NCBI GenBank assembly: GCA_002401655.1
Contig: NVTT01000003.1
Span: 66,799 to 79,161 of the forward strand
From: Gammaproteobacteria bacterium
GTDB taxonomy: Bacteria; Pseudomonadota; Gammaproteobacteria; Enterobacterales; Kangiellaceae
DNA length: 12,363 nt
Reading direction: 5' to 3'
Below, piece after piece: positions 8,053 to 12,363 of the stretch. A model generated the notes under the pieces. That model did not search any database, was not told where the DNA came from, and worked only from the letters and a program-made list of their open reading frames with translations. The position numbers were made by a program, and so were the translations under genes. Numbering within the stretch: the stretch's first letter is position 1; each line of letters starts with the position of its first letter.

Positions 8053-8080
8053 GTATCGGCACCAAAGGGACCGATCTTGA
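8053..8080 (-). promoter_or_regulatory. Sigma-28 (FliA) promoter of fliD
   Basis: On the minus strand: TCAAG (8080-8076), 15 bp, GCCGATAC (8060-8053). The known FliA consensus is TAAAGTTT-N11-GCCGATAA, and the -10 matches 7 of 8. It sits about 60 bp upstream of the fliD start, after the flaG terminator, and makes fliD-fliS-fliT-GNAT a late-class operon. An imperfect dyad (ATCGG..CC...GG..CCGAT, 8055-8075) overlaps the -10 box and spacer. Confidence 0.8.
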
Positions 8081-8207
8081 AAATAATTTGATAAAATTTA
8101 TAAAATATAACTAGGCATATTTCAGATAGAAAATATCTATATCAAAAGAATGATTCAATGTTAACTAAGCACAAAGTAAGCCAGAAATTAAATTAAGTGA
8201 TTTCCAT

Positions 8208-8236
8208 AAAAAAAGAGAGGCATTCCTCTCTTTTTT
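8208..8236 (-). terminator. Rho-independent terminator after flaG
   Basis: GAGAGG (8215-8220), loop CATT, CCTCTC (8225-8230), flanked by an A run (8208-8214) and a T run (8231-8236), so the stem can extend through A-T pairs and work in both directions. On the minus strand it lies 28 bp beyond the flaG stop codon and ends in seven T. It separates the fliC-flaG unit from the fliD promoter. Confidence 0.85.
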
Positions 8237-8264
8237 CAAATAGAAATTTGTTTTGATTAAGAAA

Positions 8265-8726
8265 CTAAACAAATTCCTCAAGCAAAACACCCTGATTAGA
8301 TGAGCCTTGCTCGTTAAGCTCCTTCAAACGACGTGATAAATTAATCAGCTCTTCCGGAGGGAATTGCCTAATTAATTCGTCGGTTTCCTTATCGACAACT
8401 CTAACGATAGTCACTCCCAACTCTTCATCTACTTTAAACTGTAAACTGCGGTTAATACTTTGATTAAATTGTTGTAGCTCTTCAATCTGGTTATTAACTT
8501 CATTTTTATCTGTTTTAAGTAATTCGGGTCGAGCGTTTTCCAATGTATCAACACTTTGTAACGTTGATGCATTTTGAATCTCCTTGGTGACACTTGTTTC
8601 ATTAGTTTTTACATGGTTTGAAGACGAAACTAGTCCTTGCCGGCCTCTTGAATTAAATTCTGGCAAACTATTTCCGCCTGGCGGAGCTATAGGTAACGAA
8701 TTACCTAATACATTGTAAGTTGACAT
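8265..8726 (-). CDS. flaG: FlaG-family flagellar protein
   Basis: FlaG (153 aa) is a small protein encoded beside flagellin and fliD in many polarly flagellated bacteria. In Pseudomonas, Vibrio, Shewanella and Campylobacter it is linked to control of filament length, but its biochemical role is not settled. The C-terminal FlaG domain is clear at about residues 80-137: QIEELQQFNQSINRSLQFKVD, EELGVTIVRVVDKETDELIR, then RQFPPEELINLSRRL (120-134), the family's most conserved stretch. The N-terminal 75 residues are low-complexity and variable, rich in Ser, Asn and Thr. No signal peptide or membrane segment is seen. The ATG at 8726 has a good ribosome site (GAGGT). There is no sigma-28 box in the 138 bp after fliC, so it probably depends on readthrough of the fliC terminator hairpin. 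Confidence 0.93.
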   Translation of the reverse strand: MSTYNVLGNSLPIAPPGGNSLPEFNSRGRQGLVSSSNHVKTNETSVTKEIQNASTLQSVDTLENARPELLKTDKNEVNNQIEELQQFNQSINRSLQFKVDEELGVTIVRVVDKETDELIRQFPPEELINLSRRLKELNEQGSSNQGVLLEEFV

Positions 8727-8820
8727 AATAATTACCTCACAAAAAGATGGGAAAACTATAAATAAATATTAAAAACAAATATGAATTTAAACGTTAACCC
8801 ACTCCAATAAAACCATAAGA

Positions 8821-8852
8821 ATTCGAAAAACCTGTTGTAAAGTTTTTCGAAT
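8821..8852 (-). terminator. Hairpin terminator or attenuator after fliC
   Basis: A perfect 11-bp inverted repeat: ATTCGAAAAAC (8821-8831) and GTTTTTCGAAT (8842-8852) with a 10-nt loop. It begins 12 bp past the flagellin stop codon. The sequence after it on the minus strand (TCTTATGGTTTTATT) is only moderately T-rich, so termination is probably partial. That fits flaG downstream having no obvious promoter of its own. It may also protect the 3' end of the abundant flagellin mRNA. Confidence 0.7.
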
Positions 8853-8864
8853 CTTAAATAAAAC

Positions 8865-10343
8865 CTACTGCAACAATGACAACACTGATTGGCTAGAAGC
8901 ATTAGCTTGAGCAAGGATTGATAAACCTGCCTGTTGCAATACTTGATTCTTCGCCAATTCAGCTGTTTCAACCGCAAAGTCAGTATCACGAATTCGCGAA
9001 CGAGCCGCTGATACATTTTCTACAATGTTGTTCAAGTTCGAAATAGTACTACTTAGTCGATTTTGAACCGCACCTAGATCAGCTCGATTTGAGTCAATTG
9101 ATGATAATGCGGAATCAATGACCGCCAAGGCATTTTGTGCGCCGATTGCTGTACTTATATCAACGGAGTCAACTGTTGCAAGAGCTGAAACCGTAGTCGC
9201 AACAACAGCAATAGCTACGTTGTCTGAAGTCGAGGTAAAGCTATCAGAACTATCTAGTTTAATAACGCCGGAAGCTCTAGTAGAATCCGTGCTTCCATCG
9301 GTCAGCGTTATAGTTTCAGTAGCAGTTCCCGTTCCATCATAGCCATAAGTGCTGACTGTTGCTGTACCACCGGCACTGTTAGAGTAACCCTCAATAATTA
9401 TATCGTCGCCTCTTTCACTGGTAAGCTTAAGCTCGCCAGATTCAACCGTTGCAACAATTCCAGTATCCGATGTATTGTCGTTGATTGCGTCAGCTAAACT
9501 AGTTAGATCGCCACCAGCAACACCAGCGGTAATCGTGACAGCCGTTGTATTTTTCCCAGATAATGAAAATGCGACGTTACCATTATCAACGCTAGCAAGA
9601 CCTATAGTTGTTCTTGCATCTGCAGTAACGTTAGAAGAAGCCGACTCTAGGTTTATCAAGTCAGCGCCAGCTTTTGCGCTTAGCCCTGCAAGAGAAATCG
9701 CAGTGGTTGTACCCGCTGAACCAGCTACTGTTACGGCGCCTGCAACGTTGTTGGCACCAGCTGTATTAGCTGCAGCAGTTGCTCTACCTAAACCTACGCT
9801 TGTGCCTGTTCCGGTTAGAGTAGTTGAGTTATTGCCAATATTCGCACCGCTACTTGAACTTAAAGTGACATTAATCGTTTGAAATGCTTGAGAACCAACC
9901 TGAAAAGAAGATGAACCAAAGGTTCCATCTAATAAATTACGACCACCAAAACTGGTTGTTTCAGCAATTCGATTAATTTCAGATTGTAACTGACCCACTT
10001 CAGCTTGCAATGCTTGTCTAGCTTCAGTCGAGTTTGAACCGTTAGCAGACTGCACAGAAAGATCACGAATTCTTTGTAAAAGGTTTGTAGTTTCTTGCAA
10101 TGCACCTTCAGCGGTTTGAGCGAGCGAAATACCATCATTTGCGTTTCTAGCCGCAACCGTTAAACCATTAATTTGAGAAGTTAGTTTATTAGATATTTGC
10201 AAGCCTGCTGCATCATCCTTAGCACTATTAATTCTTAAACCAGTAGAAAGACGTTGAAAGGTTGTTGCTAGGTCGTTGTTTGTTTTACTTAAAGCTCTTT
10301 GTGCACCAATAGATGACACATTTGTTTGTATTACATTACCCAT
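8865..10343 (-). CDS. fliC: Flagellin (filament subunit)
   Basis: This 492-aa flagellin polymerises into the filament after export. The start is the ATG at 10343 ([18 protein letters not shown]), preceded 7 bp upstream by AGGAG. The open frame runs to 10415, but those codons have no flagellin character. Residues 1-140 form the conserved D0/D1 domain ([15 protein letters not shown] at 40-54; [16 protein letters not shown] at 90-105, matching the TLR5-recognised segment of Salmonella flagellin). Residues about 165-400 are the surface-exposed variable region, very rich in Ala, Thr, Gly and Ser. Residues about 410-492 form the C-terminal D1/D0 ([14 protein letters not shown], then [15 protein letters not shown], ending [16 protein letters not shown]...SLLQ). 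A second flagellin lies upstream in the same direction, beyond a toxin-antitoxin pair. Expression is expected from the sigma-28 promoter at 10663-10689, giving a leader of about 313 nt. Confidence 0.97.
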   Translation of the reverse strand: MGNVIQTNVSSIGAQRALSKTNNDLATTFQRLSTGLRINSAKDDAAGLQISNKLTSQINGLTVAARNANDGISLAQTAEGALQETTNLLQRIRDLSVQSANGSNSTEARQALQAEVGQLQSEINRIAETTSFGGRNLLDGTFGSSSFQVGSQAFQTINVTLSSSSGANIGNNSTTLTGTGTSVGLGRATAAANTAGANNVAGAVTVAGSAGTTTAISLAGLSAKAGADLINLESASSNVTADARTTIGLASVDNGNVAFSLSGKNTTAVTITAGVAGGDLTSLADAINDNTSDTGIVATVESGELKLTSERGDDIIIEGYSNSAGGTATVSTYGYDGTGTATETITLTDGSTDSTRASGVIKLDSSDSFTSTSDNVAIAVVATTVSALATVDSVDISTAIGAQNALAVIDSALSSIDSNRADLGAVQNRLSSTISNLNNIVENVSAARSRIRDTDFAVETAELAKNQVLQQAGLSILAQANASSQSVLSLLQ

Positions 10344-10656
10344 GATAAATCTCCTAAACCTTCGATATTTAAGATTGACCTCTTTAGTTAGAGGGCTTAA
10401 TTGGCTGAGAACCAATAAAACTTCTTAAAATTACAAAGTGCTTAAAATATAGATCGTTATTAAATTAACCTTAAATAGGTCTCAATAACGGACGATCCGC
10501 GATTGTCTTGTAAAAGACGTTTTATTTGAATTAATAGTCTGAGAAACCGCTAATTCAAGCAAATTAAGGTTTCTTAAGGGAGGAATGTTGAAAAATCATC
10601 GCCTGAGAAACAATAACCTACAGTGTTCGCTAATTGCTGAGAACAATTTGCGTTCA
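10344..10656 (-). promoter_or_regulatory. Long 5' leader of fliC with small hairpins and a repeated motif
   Basis: No gene is present here; this is the predicted untranslated leader from the sigma-28 start (about 10656) to the fliC ATG. Small inverted repeats, in mRNA order, are GTCTT/AAGAC (10505-10518), CGGA/TCCG (10489-10499), TTGG[T]/[G]CCAA (10401-10415) and CCTCT/AGAGG (10379-10394), the last two close to the AGGAG ribosome site (10351-10355). The motif CTGAGAA (plus strand) occurs four times: 10405-10411, 10539-10545, 10603-10609 and 10637-10643. No known riboswitch class is recognised. Confidence 0.5.
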
Positions 10657-10662
10657 ACAAGG

Positions 10663-10689
10663 GTATCGGCACTAAAAATTGAGACTTTA
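10663..10689 (-). promoter_or_regulatory. Sigma-28 (FliA) promoter of fliC
   Basis: On the minus strand: TAAAGTCT (10689-10682), 11 bp, GCCGATAC (10670-10663). This matches the FliA consensus TAAAGTTT-N11-GCCGATAA at 14 of 16 positions with exact spacing. It points towards fliC, whose start codon lies about 313 nt downstream of the expected transcription start. No comparable site lies closer to the gene. Confidence 0.88.
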
Positions 10690-10718
10690 ATCTAAATGCA
10701 GAGGAATGTTAATTAATA

Positions 10719-10732
10719 ACACAGCACTGTGT
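10719..10732. promoter_or_regulatory. Inverted repeat between divergent promoters
   Basis: ACACAG, CA, CTGTGT: two perfect 6-bp arms around a 2-bp centre. It lies 30 bp upstream of the fliC -35 box and 24 bp upstream of the vapBC -35 box, a natural place for a DNA-binding regulator. No specific family is recognised. Confidence 0.4.
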
Positions 10733-10755
10733 AAGGAGCTTTGGTACATTGAAAT

Positions 10756-10784
10756 TTGACTATAAATCGCACTAGTAATATTAT
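10756..10784 (+). promoter_or_regulatory. Sigma-70 promoter of the vapBC operon
   Basis: TTGACT (10756-10761), 17 bp, TATTAT (10779-10784): five of six matches in both boxes at optimal spacing. Transcription would start near 10791, inside the inverted repeat at 10787-10805, about 35 nt before the vapB ATG. This is the strongest housekeeping-type promoter in the window. Confidence 0.75.
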
Positions 10785-10786
10785 AG

Positions 10787-10805
10787 GTATTATTGCAAGT
10801 AATAC
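10787..10805. promoter_or_regulatory. Probable VapB operator
   Basis: A perfect 6-bp inverted repeat, GTATTA (10787-10792) and TAATAC (10800-10805), around TTGCAAG. It covers the expected vapBC transcription start. A further AGTAATA half-site (10774-10780) repeats AGTAATA at 10798-10804 and overlaps the -10 box. RHH antitoxins of this type usually repress their own operon together with the toxin, so this is the likely site, by inference. Confidence 0.55.
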
Positions 10806-10825
10806 TTTAGTTGTTGGAGACAAAA

Positions 10826-11071
10826 ATGCAAAGAATTTCAGTCACACTACCTGATAAAATAGCCGAGACATTGCATCATAAAGTGTCAAAAGGAGAAAGA
10901 TCACAGTTTGTTGCTAGAGCGATTGAGGATGCCCTGAATAAAGACAAAAAACGTGTGGCTTATCAGGTGCTAGAGGATTTTGTACCCTATGATGTCGATC
11001 AAAATTCTGTCGATGTGCTAAGAGATATCAGGCAGCTAAGAGCGATTACTAAGGGTGGAAAAATCAATTGA
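10826..11071 (+). CDS. vapB: VapB-type antitoxin, ribbon-helix-helix
   Basis: An 81-aa antitoxin. The N-terminus MQRISVTLPDKIAETLHHKV is a classical RHH (Arc/CopG-like) DNA-binding motif: the strand RISVTLP sits in the DNA major groove, followed by two helices (about 9-21 and 26-40, ERSQFVARAIEDALNK). The C-terminal part, residues about 45-81 (YQVLEDFVPYDVD...DVLRDIRQLRAITKGGKIN), should wrap around and block the toxin's active site. The chosen start is the ATG at 10826, with GGAG 6 bp upstream. In-frame TTG codons at 10811 and 10814 lie before that ribosome site and are rejected. The stop overlaps the toxin start by 4 bp (TTGA), so the two are translationally coupled. The family is assigned from the fold motif plus its PIN-domain partner. 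Confidence 0.88.
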   Translation: MQRISVTLPDKIAETLHHKVSKGERSQFVARAIEDALNKDKKRVAYQVLEDFVPYDVDQNSVDVLRDIRQLRAITKGGKIN

Positions 11072-11502
11072 TCCCCCTCTACATTATAGATTCGTCTGTT
11101 TTTAACAAATTGTATTTAAATGAATCGGGGCGAGACACCGTTCTAGTGCTTTTTAAAGAAGCATCAAAGGGGAATATTATTCTTATAGCACCAAAGTTAC
11201 TGGAATACGAAGTCATTGCAACGGCTCAATATAACCGTTTACCGATTAACGCCATATGGGAACTATTGAAACAGCAGATAGGTTGCAACCTGAATTTAGT
11301 TAATCCAACAACGGAGCATTGGGAAAAAGCGCTAGAAATAATTCAAATGGGGCACATAAAAAGTGGCTATCCCTCAATATACGATACTATCTTTCATGCT
11401 ATTGCCATTATAGAACGCGGAACCTTGATCACAGCTGACAAAAAACACTTTGTTAAAGTTGAAAAGCTGCGGCATATTATGATGTTGAATGATGTTGAAT
11501 GA
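11068..11502 (+). CDS. vapC: VapC-type toxin, PIN-domain ribonuclease
   Basis: A 144-aa PIN-domain protein. VapC toxins are metal-dependent endoribonucleases that cut tRNA or rRNA and stop growth when free of antitoxin. The four expected acidic active-site residues are visible: D8 in YIIDSSVF, E48 in LLEYEV, D106 in SIYDTIFHAIA, and D124 in LITADKKHF. The toxin therefore looks catalytically intact. The start is most likely the TTG at 11068, overlapping the vapB stop; no ATG or GTG occurs before the PIN core. The last residues (LNDVE) and the stop codon are encoded by a 10-bp tandem repeat. The target RNA cannot be predicted. Its direction is opposite to the flagellins on both sides, suggesting it arrived as a separate unit. 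Confidence 0.88.
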   Translation: MIPLYIIDSSVFNKLYLNESGRDTVLVLFKEASKGNIILIAPKLLEYEVIATAQYNRLPINAIWELLKQQIGCNLNLVNPTTEHWEKALEIIQMGHIKSGYPSIYDTIFHAIAIIERGTLITADKKHFVKVEKLRHIMMLNDVE

Positions 11503-11530
11503 TGTTGAATGATGTTGAATGATGTTGAAT
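11481..11530. repeat. Five tandem copies of GATGTTGAAT at the vapC 3' end
   Basis: Five perfect, uninterrupted 10-bp units, followed by a partial unit (GATG, then ATGTTAATT). The vapC stop codon TGA (11500-11502) spans the junction of units 2 and 3, so units 3-5 are non-coding. As 10 is not a multiple of 3, each unit is read in a different frame. With two or more units the same stop is used. With one unit the frame would run on for about 27 codons to TAA. Perfect identity suggests recent slippage expansion. Confidence 0.95.
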
Positions 11531-11766
11531 GATGATGTTAATTACCAATTTATTACTGTAGGCTTGGTCACTTTCCAACCAAATTATCGCCCTAATCTTA
11601 CCACATCCTTATAACTCTAATCTGGGAATGTGAATTTCGCTAAAGTAATTAAAAATTCTCTTGTGGTTGATGGACTAGTAATAAGGGTTACCTATAAATA
11701 TATGTAACCCTTATTATTTTAAACACCTAAAGTTGTCGTACGGTAGGGGCTTTTATAGTCATTTTT
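11531..11766. other. Intergenic stretch between vapC and the second flagellin
   Basis: These 236 bp hold no credible gene, tRNA or promoter. The first half (to about 11640) is unremarkable. A short in-frame remnant would extend vapC if the tandem repeat were reduced to one unit. The second half holds the hairpin terminator at 11680-11715. Confidence 0.6.
11680..11715. terminator. Bidirectional hairpin terminator between vapC and the second flagellin
   Basis: AATAAGGGTTAC (11680-11691) and GTAACCCTTATT (11704-11715) form a perfect 12-bp stem with a 12-nt loop, extendable by a few A-T or G-T pairs. On the plus strand TTTT follows at 11717-11720, which suits vapBC. On the minus strand it lies 52 bp after the second flagellin's stop codon. 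It probably serves both converging transcripts. Confidence 0.8.
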
Positions 11767-12363
11767 CTAACCTTGTAAAAGTGATAATACAGACTGACTA
11801 GATGCATTAGCTTGAGAAAGCACCGATAGACCAGCTTGCTGTAACACTTGGTTTTTAGCTAAGTTTGAAGTTTCAATGGCGTAATCTGTATCTCTAATTC
11901 GAGATCGCGCGGCAGAAACATTTTCGACAATATTTTGTAAATTAGAAATGGTCGAAGACAATCGATTTTGGACTGCACCTAGTTGCGCTCGAGTTGAGTC
12001 AATAGAGGTGATTGCTTCATCGATTATCGTTAAAGCCAGTTGTGCGCCAATAGTTGTACTTATGTCTATAGTATCAACTGCAACTAGTGCACTTGTTTGA
12101 CCACCCGCAGTATCAACTGAAGTAGATGTAGATGTAGAGGTGAAACTTGTAGAGCTATTCAATTGCACAACGCCGATTGAACGAGTTGAGTTACTAGCGC
12201 CACTTGTCAGTATCGTCGTATCAACTGCTGAGCCTGTTCCATCATAACCAAAAGTTGAAACCGTGGTTGTCGCAGTTCCTGAAGTAGTTGTGAAACCTTC
12301 GATAACAATATCGTCGCCACGTTCACTGGTTAATACAATAGCTCCAGATTCTACATTTGCACT
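11767..12363 (-). CDS. fliC: Second flagellin, C-terminal part (5' end outside window)
   Basis: A 198-residue C-terminal fragment of a flagellin. The frame is open to the window edge, well before the ATG-like codon at 12168, so that is not the start. It aligns with the first flagellin along its whole visible length: [14 protein letters not shown] against [25 protein letters not shown] against [11 protein letters not shown], then [38 protein letters not shown]. The last 51 aligned residues (from [14 protein letters not shown]) differ at only 6 positions, while the region just before is more diverged. It ends in one extra glycine (LLQG). The stop is the TAG at 11769-11767. Polar flagellates often carry several flagellins with different filament positions and regulation. 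Its promoter lies outside the window. Confidence 0.95.
   Translation of the reverse strand, partial: SANVESGAIVLTSERGDDIVIEGFTTTSGTATTTVSTFGYDGTGSAVDTTILTSGASNSTRSIGVVQLNSSTSFTSTSTSTSVDTAGGQTSALVAVDTIDISTTIGAQLALTIIDEAITSIDSTRAQLGAVQNRLSSTISNLQNIVENVSAARSRIRDTDYAIETSNLAKNQVLQQAGLSVLSQANASSQSVLSLLQG

Larger units (their letters stand above)
10706..11544. repeat. 10-bp direct repeats bracketing the vapBC module
   Basis: ATGTTAATTA occurs at 10706-10715 and again at 11535-11544, on either side of the vapBC promoter, both genes and the tandem repeat. It could be a short homology or target duplication left by insertion of the module. In AT-rich DNA a 10-bp match may also be chance. No transposase, terminal inverted repeats or integrase site is present. 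Confidence 0.3.

Noticed and set aside
8756..9016. 86-codon minus-strand open frame running from within fliC into the fliC-flaG gap
   Set aside because: It overlaps the conserved flagellin C-terminus in another frame, encodes a Cys/Arg/Leu-rich unlikely protein, and spans the terminator hairpin.
9475..9882. 135-codon open frame on the plus strand opposite fliC, plus another at 9118-9342
   Set aside because: These are antisense to the Ala/Thr-rich variable region of flagellin, whose codon pattern leaves the opposite strand free of stops. There is no ribosome site and no recognisable protein.
10344..10415. N-terminal extension of flagellin by 24 codons
   Set aside because: Flagellins begin at [12 protein letters not shown] sequence, AGGAG sits immediately before that ATG, and the extra codons show no flagellin character.
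10486..10516. Second sigma-28-like site nearer fliC (TACA, about 15 bp, GTCCGTTA on the minus strand)
   Set aside because: The -10 box matches at only about half its positions and the -35 is imperfect. The site at 10663-10689 is far better.
11481..11530. Possible CRISPR-like array
   Set aside because: The 10-bp units are directly adjacent with no spacers and are a simple minisatellite.
10706..11544. Insertion sequence or integron cassette around vapBC
   Set aside because: There is no transposase or integrase, no terminal inverted repeats and no attC-like structure; only a 10-bp direct repeat is seen.

Overview
The window is a flagellar filament and late-structure locus of a moderately AT-rich, polarly flagellated-type gammaproteobacterium. 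The genus cannot be fixed from the sequence. The evidence is the gene order flgI-flgJ-flgK-flgL facing a flagellin-flaG-fliD-fliS-fliT block, a FlgJ carrying a peptidoglycan hydrolase domain, flagellins ending in QVLQQAGLS...SVLSLLQ, and FliA (sigma-28) type promoters of the form TAAA-N15-GCCGATAC. This layout resembles the flagellar clusters of Shewanella, Vibrio or Pseudomonas-like bacteria.

Left part, plus strand (1-5215): the 3' part of flgI (P-ring), then flgJ (rod cap and muramidase), flgK and flgL (hook-filament junction proteins), closely spaced as one operon that starts upstream of the window.

Middle part, minus strand (10343 down to 5221): flagellin fliC, flaG, fliD (filament cap), fliS (flagellin chaperone), a fliT-like chaperone and a GNAT-family acetyltransferase. 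The GNAT gene converges on flgL with only 5 bp between the stop codons. Two good sigma-28 promoters are visible. One lies 320-346 bp upstream of fliC, giving an unusually long leader. The other lies about 60 bp upstream of fliD, with an 8-bp stem-loop at the predicted 5' end of the mRNA. Hairpin terminators follow fliC and flaG, so fliC(-flaG) and fliD-fliS-fliT-GNAT look like separate transcription units.

Right part (10690-12363): a VapBC-type toxin-antitoxin module (ribbon-helix-helix antitoxin, PIN-domain toxin) sits on the plus strand between two tandem minus-strand flagellin genes. It has a strong sigma-70 promoter overlapping a likely autoregulatory inverted repeat. The toxin gene ends in a perfect 10-bp tandem repeat (five copies) that supplies its stop codon. 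A 12-bp terminator hairpin lies between the toxin gene and the second flagellin, whose 5' part runs off the window.

Together the flagellar genes cover rod, ring and junction assembly, the filament subunit, its cap, and the chaperones that deliver them through the export apparatus. The toxin-antitoxin pair is the only clearly accessory element. No wholly new system is evident. The most interesting signals are the long repeat-bearing fliC leader, the toxin-antitoxin insertion between flagellins, the minisatellite at the toxin stop codon, and the acetyltransferase in the flagellar operon.
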